Positions 45,106 to 54,855 of a stretch of DNA of 64,000 nucleotides are shown piece by piece. The stretch covers positions 1-64,000 of the forward strand of contig JBBFLE010000010.1 in NCBI GenBank assembly GCA_037481695.1, in the 5' to 3' direction. Position 1 is the first letter of the stretch, and every line of letters starts with the position of its first letter. The notes under the pieces are model-generated. The model saw only the letters and a program-made list of their open reading frames with translations. It searched no databases and was not told the DNA's origin. This stretch comes from a bacterium (lineage in GTDB: Bacteria; Desulfobacterota; Desulfocorpusculales; Desulfocorpusculum). The position numbers and the translations under genes are program-made.

Positions 45106-46620
45106 ATGCTGCTTCACCGAGGAAAAAGGGACTTGTGCATCCTGGGCACAGCCGTGGTGCTCTACTGGCTGGTGGGGCACCTATGGAATCCTCCTTTGCT
45201 TTACACGCCCTCCGGGGAGGCCATAGATCTGAGTCCCCAGGCACAAAGGGCAATGGGAGTGCTGGTTGCTACCATCCTGCTTTGGATCACCGAGGCAATC
45301 CCATTTGCGGTCACGGCTCTTCTTGCACTGATTTTGACACCGGTTCTGGGGGTTACAGAAGGGCTCAGTGCAGGAGGCGCTGGCTCCACAGTCCATGGGA
45401 TCCCCCAGGGGCTGGACATACTTCTTCAATGGGGCTTTGGGAATCGTATAGTCATCTTCTTCCTGGGCGTTTTTCTCATAACTGCTGCCATTCAGAGATC
45501 TGACCTGGGAAAGAGAATGGCTCTGAGCCTCCTGATTCTGGTGGGACCATCCACATCCAGAGTTCTCATGGCCTTTTTGGTTGGGGGCACGCTCTTGTCC
45601 ATGTGGATCACGGACATGGCGGTATCAGCTCTTCTTTTACCCATAGGGGTGGGGCTCCTGGAGAGGGCCGGCATGAGACCCCATGAGAGCAGTTTTGGGA
45701 AGGCCCTCATGATCTCTTGCTCCTGGGGGGCCACCTTTGGGGGCATAGGCACTCCTGCAGGCTGCGGGCCCAACCCCATAGCCATTGCTTTCTTGAATGA
45801 TCTGGCCGGGGTCAGGGTGAGTTTTCTGGACTGGATGAAGCTGGGTGTTCCCAGCGCCTTGATACTTGTTCCCATGGGCTGGTGGGTTCTCATGATGTTG
45901 TTCCCGCCCGAGACCAAGAAGCTTCCTTTTTCCAGGGAGGAACTCAGGGCCGAAAAACGGGCCATGGGGGCCATGGGGTCCAAGGAAAAGAGGACACTGA
46001 TGGTTTTCCTGGTGGTGGCCATCCTCTGGGTCATGGAAGAGCCATTGGGGGACATCACTGGTGTAACCCTTCCCATGGAATGGGTCTCCATGGCAGGGGG
46101 AATTGCCCTCTTTCTTCCCGGACTAAGGGTACTTTCCTGGAAAGAGGCCGAGGAGCTTGTGCCATGGGGGGCCATACTCCTTGTTCTGGCAAGTCTATCC
46201 ATAGGCATGATCACTTACAGGACAGGCGCTGCTCGTTGGATGGCATGGATGGTGCTGGGCTGGATCCAGAACGTAATCCCTGCAGTGCAGGTGGCAGTGG
46301 TCTTGGCAGGAGTCATGGGCATGAAAGTCTTTTTGGCCAGCAACACCGTAAGCGGCATCATATTGATTCCCCTTCTCATCCAGCTCTCCAAGGATCTGGG
46401 TGTGGACCCATGGCTGCTGGTAGCCCCTGCTGCCTTCAGCTCCTCTTTGGGGCTCGTGCTGGTGACACAGACTCCCACTCATGTGATTCCTTACACATCC
46501 GGTTACTTCACCATGCGGGAGTTCGCGTGGGCAGGAGCCATCATGAGCCTGTTGATGGTTATAACCCTGACCTTCACTCTGGTGGCTGCAGGAGCATTGT
46601 GGGGAGTGTACAGGATCTGA
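45106..46620 (+). CDS. SLC13/DASS-type sodium-coupled anion symporter
   Basis: 504 residues from ATG 45106; a TTG at 45094 overlapping the previous stop is the alternative. Twelve or so membrane segments. The ion and carboxylate motifs are seen as MWITDMAVSALLLPIG (SNT-like), GIGTPAGCGPNPIA, and near the end MKVFLASNTVSGIILIP and VTQTPTHVIPY. Likely imports dicarboxylate or another organic anion used by the enzymes encoded next to it. Confidence 0.9.
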   Translation: MLLHRGKRDLCILGTAVVLYWLVGHLWNPPLLYTPSGEAIDLSPQAQRAMGVLVATILLWITEAIPFAVTALLALILTPVLGVTEGLSAGGAGSTVHGIPQGLDILLQWGFGNRIVIFFLGVFLITAAIQRSDLGKRMALSLLILVGPSTSRVLMAFLVGGTLLSMWITDMAVSALLLPIGVGLLERAGMRPHESSFGKALMISCSWGATFGGIGTPAGCGPNPIAIAFLNDLAGVRVSFLDWMKLGVPSALILVPMGWWVLMMLFPPETKKLPFSREELRAEKRAMGAMGSKEKRTLMVFLVVAILWVMEEPLGDITGVTLPMEWVSMAGGIALFLPGLRVLSWKEAEELVPWGAILLVLASLSIGMITYRTGAARWMAWMVLGWIQNVIPAVQVAVVLAGVMGMKVFLASNTVSGIILIPLLIQLSKDLGVDPWLLVAPAAFSSSLGLVLVTQTPTHVIPYTSGYFTMREFAWAGAIMSLLMVITLTFTLVAAGALWGVYRI

Positions 46621-46635
46621 AAGAGGGGGCGGGGA

Positions 46636-47664
46636 ATGCTGGCTGCTGTCTATAGAAAGGAGATGAGGGGACTCAGAATCGAAGAGCTTCCTGAGCCTGC
46701 CTTGGGGCCTGGGCAGGTCAGGGTGAGAGTTTGTTACGCCTCCATATGCGGCTCTGATCTTTTTCTTGTGGGCTCAGGCCAGTTACCCGAGGGCACCATC
46801 CTGGGCCACGAGATGAGCGGGCAGGTAGATGGCCTGGGAGAGGCAGTACAGGGGCTCTCATTGGGTGATAATGTAATAGTCAGACCCATTGGTTGCGGTG
46901 TGTGCCCTGCCTGCTCCAGGCAAGAGGAGAATCTCTGCCCCAAGAGGCTGGCCATAGGCCTCGGGGTCCTACCTGGGGCCTTTGCCGAGAGGCTGGTTGT
47001 CCCCCAGGGGATGGTCATTCCAGTTCCAGAGGGCCTGGACCTGGCCATGGCAGCCCTGGCAGAGCCCCTTGCCACGGCTCTTCACGGGATTCGCCTGGCT
47101 GGAATAGGGCCTGGGGAGAGGGTTGCGGTCCTGGGAGCAGGCGGCATAGGACTGTGCGCAGTGGCCGTGTTGGGAGCCATGGGAGTGGAGAAGATCCTGG
47201 TTTCCGAGCCGCAGGAAGGCCGAAGGAGAAGGGCGCTGGCCCTGGGTGCCTCCCGGGTCGTTGACCCAATCAAGGAAGACCTGTACAGGGCGGTTTCTTC
47301 CTGGTGTGATGGCCAGGAACTGGGGGCAGCCCTGGAGTGCGCTGGGAGCCTGGATGCTTTGAGACAGGCCATGGAGATGGTGAGTCCCGGAGGAAAGGTA
47401 GTGCTCATAGGGCTCCCCAAGGGGAAAATGGAATGGGCCCCTGCCATGGCGATGCTCAAACAGCTGAGATTTCAGGGCTCATACGCCAATACTCAGAGGG
47501 AGTGCAGAGAATGTCTGGAGATGCTCTCAGCCGGGCGGCTGCAGGTAAGGGAGGTGATCCAGGGCATGATAACCCTGGAGGAGCTCCCGGTCAAAATAGA
47601 GAGCTTGCTTCAAAGGCCTGGGGACGGGAAGGTGCTGGTAGAGCTCAGAGCAAGACCAGGTTGA
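46636..47664 (+). CDS. Zinc-dependent alcohol dehydrogenase (threonine/sorbitol dehydrogenase-like)
   Basis: 342 residues, MDR family. Catalytic zinc ligands Cys in ASICGSDLFL and His-Glu in GHEMSG; structural zinc site GCGVCPACSRQEENLC; Rossmann motif VLGAGGIGLCAVAVLGAMG. Substrate unknown, probably a polyol or hydroxy acid. Preceded by a purine-rich site, 15 nt after the symporter. Confidence 0.92.
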   Translation: MLAAVYRKEMRGLRIEELPEPALGPGQVRVRVCYASICGSDLFLVGSGQLPEGTILGHEMSGQVDGLGEAVQGLSLGDNVIVRPIGCGVCPACSRQEENLCPKRLAIGLGVLPGAFAERLVVPQGMVIPVPEGLDLAMAALAEPLATALHGIRLAGIGPGERVAVLGAGGIGLCAVAVLGAMGVEKILVSEPQEGRRRRALALGASRVVDPIKEDLYRAVSSWCDGQELGAALECAGSLDALRQAMEMVSPGGKVVLIGLPKGKMEWAPAMAMLKQLRFQGSYANTQRECRECLEMLSAGRLQVREVIQGMITLEELPVKIESLLQRPGDGKVLVELRARPG

Positions 47665-47749
47665 GGGAAGGCGGTCTGGGAGGGCTCATTGGAACAAGGC
47701 AATGGTCTTGACAGGACCGGGAAGTCTAGAGCCTTGAGGAGGAGATGAG

Positions 47750-49447
47750 ATGGCAGAAAGAATTGCTGGTGAGGTCCTAATGGAGACTCTGGCAGAGATG
47801 GGTGTTCGGAGAATCTTCGCGATTCCCGACGGGACTTACAACATATGTTTCAAGTGGGTCCAAGAGCATGGAGAGGCAAAGGACGTTAAGTTCATAACCC
47901 CAAGACACGAGGCAGCAGGAGCCCACATGGCTGACGGCTGGTTTCGGGTCACGGGAACTCCCACGGTGGTAATGGCAGGGGCCGGTCCTGGGGCGGCTAA
48001 TCTCATATCAGGGGTCATTGCCGCCCAGGTGGAGGAGGTGCCCATGGTTGTCATCACATCCCAGAGAAGGACCTCGGTGATCCAACCTCCGCGTGGGGCC
48101 ATGCAGGTCTTCGACCAGGGGGGGGCTTACTCGGCCGTTACAAAGGCCAGCTTTCAGGTCTTGAAGCCAGAGAGGTTGCCAGAGCTGCTTCACAAGGCTT
48201 TTTCTTTGGCGCAAAGCGATGTCCCGGGTCCGGTTCACCTGGACATACCCGAAGACATCCTAAATGGAACCTTCAACTGGCAGCAAGAGAAACCCCTGCC
48301 AGTGCAACCTGTTATTCCAGGGGGGGATCCTCAGGCCATAAAAGAGGCCGCCCGCCTTCTGTGGGAAGCCAATACCCCAATGATCCATGCTGGTGGGGCT
48401 GTCTTGAAGTCAGGAGCCTGGGAGGAGCTCAGGGAGCTGGCAGAGTACCTTGGGGCTCCTGTGAGCACTTCCCCGGCAGGCCGAGGAGCCATTGCCGAGG
48501 ACCATCCCCTCTGTGTGCCCACCCTGTGCATAGGGGCCAGGGTGGCCCTGGCCCAGTCGGATCTTTGCCTGGCCCTGGGATGCCGTTTTGGGGAACTGGA
48601 GTTCTGGGGCAGGCCGCCTCTGTGGGCCCAGCCGGAGTCCCAAAAGCTGATTCATGTGCATATAGCGGCCCAGAGGCTGGGGGAGAACAGGAAGCCTGAT
48701 ATCGCAATCTTGGGACATTTGAAGCCTGTGCTCAGAGGCTTGCTGCTGGAGCTGGAGCGGCTGGGACCTCCTAGACCCCAACAGGAACGTATGGCGGCAA
48801 TAAGGCAGACCATCCAGGCCTGGGAAAAAGACCTGAAAGCACGTTACTTCCAGGACAAGGTTCCCTTGATCCCGGGCAGGGTCATCCAGGAGGTGCGCTC
48901 TTTTTTCCCAAGGGAGGCAATCATGGTGATGGATGGTGGGAACACATGTCTTTGGTGCGTGCATCTCCACCCTGTGTTGGAGCCCAGAACCTTCCTCTGG
49001 ACCTCTGAGTTCGGGCACCTGGGAACAGGGCTCCCATACGCCATAGGGGCAAAGTTAGCCCAGCCTCAAAAAACGGTTTACCTGATATCCGGAGACAGCG
49101 CCTTTGGCTTCAACCTGCAGGAACTGGAGACCGCAAAAAGAGTTGGCGCCTCCATAGTGGCTGTGGTCATGGTGGACGGAGCCTGGGGGATGGAAAAGGC
49201 ATCCCAAAGAAGGGTGTTCGGAAACGACTCTTTTCTCAACTGTGACCATGAGCCCCTTCGTTATGATCTAGTGGCCCAGGCCATGGGCTGTTTTGGAGCA
49301 TATGTGAGGGAGCCGGGAGAGATAAGGCCGGCACTGGAGGCTGCGGTGGCCAGCGCGCTGCCGGCGGTGCTCCACGTGGAGGTGGATCCTGCGGCCAATG
49401 TTGATCCACCAGGAATGGAGCTTTGGGTTGGAAGCCATGCCGGCTGA
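47750..49447 (+). CDS. Thiamine diphosphate-dependent enzyme, acetolactate synthase-like
   Basis: 565 residues with the Pyr, central and PP domains of the ALS/benzoylformate decarboxylase family. The catalytic Glu is in TPRHEAAGAHMADG; the ThDP-binding motif starts at SGDSAFGFNLQELETAKR and, about 30 residues on, has DGAWGM where most members have N-N. No acetolactate synthase small subunit is nearby and the context is catabolic, so a decarboxylase or acyltransferase is more likely than valine synthesis. AGGAGGAG precedes the start. Confidence 0.85.
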   Translation: MAERIAGEVLMETLAEMGVRRIFAIPDGTYNICFKWVQEHGEAKDVKFITPRHEAAGAHMADGWFRVTGTPTVVMAGAGPGAANLISGVIAAQVEEVPMVVITSQRRTSVIQPPRGAMQVFDQGGAYSAVTKASFQVLKPERLPELLHKAFSLAQSDVPGPVHLDIPEDILNGTFNWQQEKPLPVQPVIPGGDPQAIKEAARLLWEANTPMIHAGGAVLKSGAWEELRELAEYLGAPVSTSPAGRGAIAEDHPLCVPTLCIGARVALAQSDLCLALGCRFGELEFWGRPPLWAQPESQKLIHVHIAAQRLGENRKPDIAILGHLKPVLRGLLLELERLGPPRPQQERMAAIRQTIQAWEKDLKARYFQDKVPLIPGRVIQEVRSFFPREAIMVMDGGNTCLWCVHLHPVLEPRTFLWTSEFGHLGTGLPYAIGAKLAQPQKTVYLISGDSAFGFNLQELETAKRVGASIVAVVMVDGAWGMEKASQRRVFGNDSFLNCDHEPLRYDLVAQAMGCFGAYVREPGEIRPALEAAVASALPAVLHVEVDPAANVDPPGMELWVGSHAG

Positions 49448-49503
49448 GAAGGATTCCCCAGGATGAGCCCAGAGTCTCATCGTAAAGCCAGAAGGGAGGG
49501 ATC

Positions 49504-50811
49504 GTGAGCCAGGACAGCGAGATCCGTGCGGCCGAGAGCAAAGAGAGGCTCTACAGGCTCGAGGGTGGCAGAGCCCTTTATCTTCTGATCCTTCTTTGCC
49601 TCACTTACCTCTTTGATTACGCGGACAGGATGGTGGTGGGTTCCCTGATCCCCTTCATCAAGAGGGATTGGGGCCTTTCGGACCAGGAGCTGGGCTCCTT
49701 GACGAGCGTGATCTACGTGACCATAGCTCTTTTTGTTCTTCCACTCTCCTTGGTTGTTGACCGCTGGAGCCGAAGGAAGATGATTTCCATCATGGTCTTC
49801 TTTTGGAGCATGGCCACACTGGCCTGCGCCTTTGCCCGCAACTACGGGGAGCTCATCTGGGCCAGGGCCATGGTGGGACTGGGAGAGGCAGGTTATGCTC
49901 CTGCGGGAACGGCCGTATTGGCTGCTGCATACCCGGTGCAGGTCAGGGCCAGGACCATGGGAATCTGGAATGCCTTCATACCCCTTGGAGCTGCCGTGGG
50001 CTTCCTGGTTGGAGGCTACATTGGCCAGAACTGGGGGTGGCGACACGCCTTCGGGCTGGTGGCCCTGCCAGGACTAGTCCTGGCAGTCTTGTTTTGGTTC
50101 ACCAAGGACTACAGGACAGTGGCACTCGCCGAACAGGAGATGGGAGCTAAGCCCGTTGCCGTGGCAGGACTCTGGCCTTCTGTCAAGGAGCTGGTGGCAA
50201 TTCCCACCCTCTGGTTCGTGTACCTGGCCTTTGCCATGAACACTGCCATAACCACCTGCATGATGACCTGGCTGCCATCCTACTTTCACAGGTTCCACAA
50301 CATGAGTGAACAGAAGGCAGGCACCATGGCAGCAGGGCTTGCGCTGCTGGTGTTGGTGGGAGCCCCACTGGGAGGGTTTCTGGCAGACAGGTGGAGAAAG
50401 ACCAGGCTGGATGCCAGGATGGTATTTTCGGGGATCACCTCACTGGTCTCGGCGATTCTCCTGGCTCTGGCCTTTATACTGCCTAACACACCGGCTTTTG
50501 CCCCTCTTCTTGTGGCCTTCGGGATCTTGACGGTTTGTTACGTGGCCCCTTCTGCGGCCGTGACACAGGACGTGGTGCACCCGGGATTGAGGGCCCTTTC
50601 ATACGGGCTGTGCGTCATTTGCCAGCACCTCCTGGGTGGAGCATGGTCGCCCATGCTCATAGGAAGGGTTTCGGATGAGATTGGTCTTGACAAAGCTTTG
50701 CTGGTCATACCCTTGTTTGGCCTTGTGGCATCTGCTCTTCTGCTTGTGGGATCCAAGGGCTATGTGAGGGACCTCCATCGGGTAAAGAGCGTAGAGCTTC
50801 TGGAGGAATGA
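49504..50811 (+). CDS. Major facilitator superfamily transporter
   Basis: 435 residues from GTG 49504 after GGGAGGGATC. Twelve membrane helices; the MFS loop motif is seen as DRWSRRKMISIMVFFWS and again in DRWRKTRLDARM. Resembles Spns/hexuronate-type anion carriers (FDYADRMVVGSLIPFIKRDW). Overlaps the next gene by 4 nt (ATGA). It gives the operon a second carrier besides the SLC13 protein. Confidence 0.9.
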   Translation: MSQDSEIRAAESKERLYRLEGGRALYLLILLCLTYLFDYADRMVVGSLIPFIKRDWGLSDQELGSLTSVIYVTIALFVLPLSLVVDRWSRRKMISIMVFFWSMATLACAFARNYGELIWARAMVGLGEAGYAPAGTAVLAAAYPVQVRARTMGIWNAFIPLGAAVGFLVGGYIGQNWGWRHAFGLVALPGLVLAVLFWFTKDYRTVALAEQEMGAKPVAVAGLWPSVKELVAIPTLWFVYLAFAMNTAITTCMMTWLPSYFHRFHNMSEQKAGTMAAGLALLVLVGAPLGGFLADRWRKTRLDARMVFSGITSLVSAILLALAFILPNTPAFAPLLVAFGILTVCYVAPSAAVTQDVVHPGLRALSYGLCVICQHLLGGAWSPMLIGRVSDEIGLDKALLVIPLFGLVASALLLVGSKGYVRDLHRVKSVELLEE

Positions 50812-52028
50812 ATCTGATGCAACCCAAGCTCTGGGATGTGGTAGTGGTGGGAGGGGGGATAGTGGGCGTATCTACGGCCATGGCCCTCCTTGGTGGTCAA
50901 AACTTGAGCCTTCTGCTCATGGAGGCAGAGGATGGCTTGGCAGCCCATCAGACAGGACACAACAGCGGTGTTATCCACTCAGGGCTTTATTACAGACCAG
51001 GCTCTCTAAAGGCGCTCAATTGCACAAGGGGAAGAGAGGCCATGTACCGCTTCTGCCAAGAGCAAGGGATTCCCTACGAGCGCTGTGGAAAGCTGGTTGT
51101 GGCAGTGGAGCCAAGGGAGATCCCTCGCCTGGAGGAACTGGAGAGAAGGGGTAAAGCCAATGGGCTGGTGGACCTAAAGAGAATAGGGCCAGAGCAAATC
51201 CGGGAATATGAACCCCATGCAAGTGGAATGGCCGCCTTGTGGGTGGGGGAAACAGGAATAGTGGATTTCTCGCAGGTCACCAAGCGATTCGCTTCCGTGG
51301 TGCAGGAGCTAGGTGGTGAGATAAGAACCTCCACACGGCTCCTGGGGGTGAGAAAGAGCGGCTCCCTTATGATTTTGGAGACAACAAAGGGGGAGGTCCA
51401 TTGCAAGGGGCTTGTCAACTGCGCGGGGTTGCAGTCGGATCGCATAGCCAGGATGTGCGGCTTGCGCCCAGGGCTTCGCATAGTGCCCTTCAGGGGGGAG
51501 TACTATGAGATATGCCCAGAAAAGAAAGATCTCCTCAGAGGGCTCATCTACCCGGTTCCAGATCCCAGGTTCCCCTTTCTGGGAGTGCACTTCACCCGCA
51601 CGATCCACGGAGTCAGGGAGGCTGGGCCCAATGCTGTCTTGGCCCTCAAGAGAGAGGGATACACCAAGACTTCCATAAGTATCAGGGATGCAGCTGAAAG
51701 CCTGATGTACATGGGCTTTTGGAGGTTGGCCTTGCGTTACTGGAAGACCGGCTTGGGTGAGATGTACAGGTCCTTTTGCAAGGCCGGCTTTGTCAAAGCA
51801 CTCCAGAGGCTCATGCCCGAGATAAGATCTGAAGATCTAAGAGCCGGGGGCTCTGGGGTAAGGGCCCAGGCTTTGAGTCCAGAGGGCAATCTCTTGGATG
51901 ATTTCTTCATCCAAGAGGCCCCTGGGATGATCCATGTGCTCAATGCGCCATCCCCTGCAGCCACGGCCTCCATAAGCATAGGCCAGAGCATTGCTTCCAG
52001 GGTGGGTCGGGTCTTGGGTCTTGAATGA
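50808..52028 (+). CDS. lhgO: L-2-hydroxyglutarate oxidase-like FAD oxidoreductase
   Basis: 406 residues. FAD site VVVVGGGIVGVSTAMALL, then the LhgO signature QTGHNSGVIHSGLYYRPGSLKA, RCGKLVVA, and C-terminal GGSGVRAQALSPEGNLLDDF. Family members oxidise L-2-hydroxyglutarate and pass electrons to quinone; related 2-hydroxy acids are possible here. Last gene of the operon. Confidence 0.9.
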   Translation: MNLMQPKLWDVVVVGGGIVGVSTAMALLGGQNLSLLLMEAEDGLAAHQTGHNSGVIHSGLYYRPGSLKALNCTRGREAMYRFCQEQGIPYERCGKLVVAVEPREIPRLEELERRGKANGLVDLKRIGPEQIREYEPHASGMAALWVGETGIVDFSQVTKRFASVVQELGGEIRTSTRLLGVRKSGSLMILETTKGEVHCKGLVNCAGLQSDRIARMCGLRPGLRIVPFRGEYYEICPEKKDLLRGLIYPVPDPRFPFLGVHFTRTIHGVREAGPNAVLALKREGYTKTSISIRDAAESLMYMGFWRLALRYWKTGLGEMYRSFCKAGFVKALQRLMPEIRSEDLRAGGSGVRAQALSPEGNLLDDFFIQEAPGMIHVLNAPSPAATASISIGQSIASRVGRVLGLE

Positions 52029-52046
52029 TCCTGAGGCTGTGGGCAC

Positions 52047-52406
52047 TCAGGAAGGCTTTACCACCGCCATGTGGATGCACCCCACAAGACAGCCCCCTGA
52101 TCTTAGCGGCGAGAAGCTTATGAGCAGCCTTCTTCCGAATCTTTCTATTTCCCAGTGAAAAGGCTCCTGCCTGCCTTCTCGGAAGGAGACCATCATTTCC
52201 TGGATCCTTTGGATGGTATCTTGTTTTTTGTGACAATGCGTCACTTCCTGGCCGATATATTCGGGCTTTCGGTCCAGAATGCGGGCCGCCTCCCTGTTGT
52301 AGTATCTTATTTTTCCATCCAGATCCAGCACTGTTATGCCTGCACAGATCTGCTCCAGAAGTTCCAGTTGGGTTTGCTCCAACTCCCAATTCTTCGAGGC
52401 TCTCAT
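52047..52406 (-). CDS. Small stand-alone PAS-domain protein
   Basis: 119 residues from the ATG at 52406, which has GGGGAGAG upstream. One PAS domain: LLEQICAGITVLDLDGKIRYYNREAARILDRKPEYIGQEV. A conserved His-Cys pair (THCHKK) suggests haem or metal sensing but this is speculative. It contains no output domain, so it would act through partner proteins. Downstream of and collinear with the SDR gene. Confidence 0.75.
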   Translation of the reverse strand: MRASKNWELEQTQLELLEQICAGITVLDLDGKIRYYNREAARILDRKPEYIGQEVTHCHKKQDTIQRIQEMMVSFREGRQEPFHWEIERFGRRLLISFSPLRSGGCLVGCIHMAVVKPS

Positions 52407-52474
52407 GGACGACTCTCCCCAGAATATCATTGGTCAAGGACCCTGGCCCAAAGGATCAGGCCCAGGGGTTGCTC

Positions 52475-53221
52475 TCATGGCATGAAGGCCCCCCCGTTTA
52501 CATCCAGGGTGATTCCAGTGACAAAAGGGGAGTCCAGGAAAAACTCGAAAGCCCTTACCACATCCTCCACAAGCCCCAGGCGTGGCACCACAACCTTCTG
52601 GAGCAGGGCCTTTTTCTGCTGGTGGCTCCAGGAGGTGAAGATGCCTGCGTCTTCTATGAAGGCCGGGGCAATGGCATTTACGGTGATTCCTCTGGGGCCC
52701 AGCTCTTTGGCCAGGTACTTGGTAAAGCCAAGCAATGCTGCCTTGGAGGCAGCGTAGTGGGCTCCCACCACTCCCCCGCCCCTGGCGGCTATGGAGGAGA
52801 TGTTTACTATGCGGCCGAATCCCATGGCTTCCATGTCCCCCACAACCCCTGATGTCCAGTAAAAGGCTCCTGAGAGATTGGTGCGCAAAGTCATCTCCCA
52901 TTCCTCCAGGCCTATGTCACCAAAGCTCCTTGGAGTCATGACTCCGGCATTGTTCACAAGCACCGAAACCTTGCCCAGCTCATCCCTGACTCTGTTGCAA
53001 TGGCTTCTCACAACATCTGGGTCTCCCACATCCCCCTGAAGGAGAAGGGCCTTTCTGCCGGACTCAAGGAAGGGCTCTAATCTCTCCATGGCCTTGCGGG
53101 CCCAAACATGGTCCTTGTGGTATGTAAGGGCCACTGAAGCTCCTCGCCGGGCCAAAGCTTCAGCTATACCAAGCCCGATTCCTCTGGTACCTCCTGTTAC
53201 CACAGCCACCATCTCATCCAT
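52475..53221 (-). CDS. Short-chain dehydrogenase (FabG-like)
   Basis: 248 residues from the ATG at 53221 (GGGGGA upstream); an ATG at 53269 is an alternative. TGGTRGIGLGIAEAL, VNNAGVMTP, catalytic SSIAARG and YAASKAALLGFTKYLA, and VTGITLDVNGG at the end. Substrate unknown; it is divergent from the M20 gene. Confidence 0.9.
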   Translation of the reverse strand: MDEMVAVVTGGTRGIGLGIAEALARRGASVALTYHKDHVWARKAMERLEPFLESGRKALLLQGDVGDPDVVRSHCNRVRDELGKVSVLVNNAGVMTPRSFGDIGLEEWEMTLRTNLSGAFYWTSGVVGDMEAMGFGRIVNISSIAARGGGVVGAHYAASKAALLGFTKYLAKELGPRGITVNAIAPAFIEDAGIFTSWSHQQKKALLQKVVVPRLGLVEDVVRAFEFFLDSPFVTGITLDVNGGAFMP

Positions 53222-53471
53222 GTCCCCCAACACCGCCTTCCCCTCTTGTATTTGCCCGCATGACACCATGGATCCAGGATATGGAAAAGAGTGCTTTTAC
53301 TCAATACCCACAAACCCACTTGGAGCCCTGCTCCTGGCTCCAAGGAGCAACTCTCTTGGATGAAGTGGGAGCCAAAGGGCTCAGGTGGCTTTAATCACAG
53401 ATGGAAAAGTGGAAAAATGTCCCCCTGGGTGCAAGGGTTGTGTGGTGCAAATCCTGCAGTGGGAGGTACAA

Positions 53472-54649
53472 ATGGAGCTCAAGGAAGTAGTTGGTTCTCA
53501 AAGGCAGTGGATATTTGATGTGAGAAGGGCCCTCCACAAGATCCCCGAGGTGGCTTTCTGCGAAGAGAAGACCTCTGGTTTTGTGGCTGGATGCCTCAGG
53601 GAATTGGGCTTGGAGGTAAGAACAGGTGTGGCTCGCTGGGGGGGGTCGTGGGGCTTCTTAGGGGCGCCAGGCCTGGCCCCACGGTCATGCTGAGGGCGGA
53701 CATGGATGCTCTGCCCATTGAAGAGGAAACGGGCTTGGAGTTTGCCTCCCTTAATCCGGGGGTGATGCATGCCTGCGGTCATGATGGGAACATGGCCATG
53801 GCCTTGGGTGCAGCCAAGGTCCTGTCCTCATTTACAGATGGCCTCCAGGGCAATGTGAAATTTGTATTCCAGCCTGCAGAGGAGGGCGCCAGCGGGGCAA
53901 AGCCCATGATCCAGGAGGGGGTGATGGAGAACCCCAAGGTGCAATGGGCCCTGGGATGCCATCTTTGGCCCGGCCTGCCCCAGGGGAGTGTGGGGGTCAA
54001 GGCAGGCCCTCTCATGGCAGCCATGGACAGGTTCGATATAAGGATCCTGGGCCGCGGTGGACACGGAGCCATGCCTCATCTTTGCGTTGACGCCCTGGAG
54101 GTGGGCTCTCAGGTGGTGGGGGCTCTCCAGCGCATAGTGAGCCGGCAGATGAACCCCATGTGTCCTGCAGTGGTCACAGTGGGTACGTTCCACGCAGGGA
54201 CAGCCTTCAACATAATCCCTGAGGTGGCAGAGCTAAGCGGCACTACCCGGACCTTTGATAGTGGGGTTTGGGAGAGCTGGCCAGAAAGGATGGAGAGGGT
54301 AGTGGATGGGGTTTGCCGGGCCATGGGGGCCCATTACGAGTTCAGGTACTCCAAGGGATGCCCGCCCCTTGTCAATGATCAGGAAGTGGCAAAGCTGATT
54401 GCTGAGGTTGCGGCCCAGGTGGTGGGAAAACAGAGGGTGTTGGAGCCAGAGCCTACCACAACGGGCGAGGACATGTCCTGGTACCTGGAAAAGGTTCCTG
54501 GCTGCTATTTCTTCCTGGGGATCGGCCAAGAGGGTTGCGCCCCGCTTCATAACCCCAGGTTCCAGTTCCAGGAGGATGTCATGCTGACTGGAGTGGAGAT
54601 CCTCTGCAGGGGGGCATTGGAGCTGCTGGCACGTAGCCCTAAGGCCTAG
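53472..54649 (+). CDS. M20 family amidohydrolase, frameshifted at a G8 tract
   Basis: Two overlapping frames together make one aminoacylase/IAA-amino acid hydrolase-like protein of about 390 residues. The first part (ATG 53472, GGGAGG upstream) reads QRQWIFDVRRALHKIPEVAF...LGLEVRTGVARWG; the second resumes with VVGLLRGARPGPTVMLRADMDALPIEE. The break is at eight G in a row (53638-53645); six G or nine G would restore the frame, and six gives the usual family length. Metal motifs HACGHDG and PAEEGASGA are intact. Either a sequencing or assembly error or a true slip-prone mutation. It cleaves N-acyl amino acids if functional. Confidence 0.8.
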
Positions 54650-54727
54650 GAGGCCGTTTTTTCTGAAAAAACTCATAGCACTAATTTCGGCCCTGCAAAT
54701 CAGGCCCCTCCCACATCATGCATGGAC

Positions 54728-54756
54728 TTGACCTGGAGAGGATGCGGTCCTAAACT
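54728..54756 (+). promoter_or_regulatory. Candidate sigma70 promoter of the secreted CARDB protein
   Basis: TTGACC (54728-54733), 17 nt, TAAACT (54751-54756), about 100 nt before the ATG at 54856. Confidence 0.5.
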
Positions 54757-54855
54757 TCGGATCCCGATGGTGAGTTGGCTTTGAGCCCACCAGTGATATT
54801 AGAAGACTTGCCCACCAGATGGCAGAATGGATCAGAAAGGAGGAGAGGAAGAACT

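Noticed and set aside
44465-45253. 262-residue minus-strand ORF over the SDR gene
   Set aside because: Opposite a gene with complete SDR motifs; low-complexity His/Pro/Gly composition typical of antisense frames.
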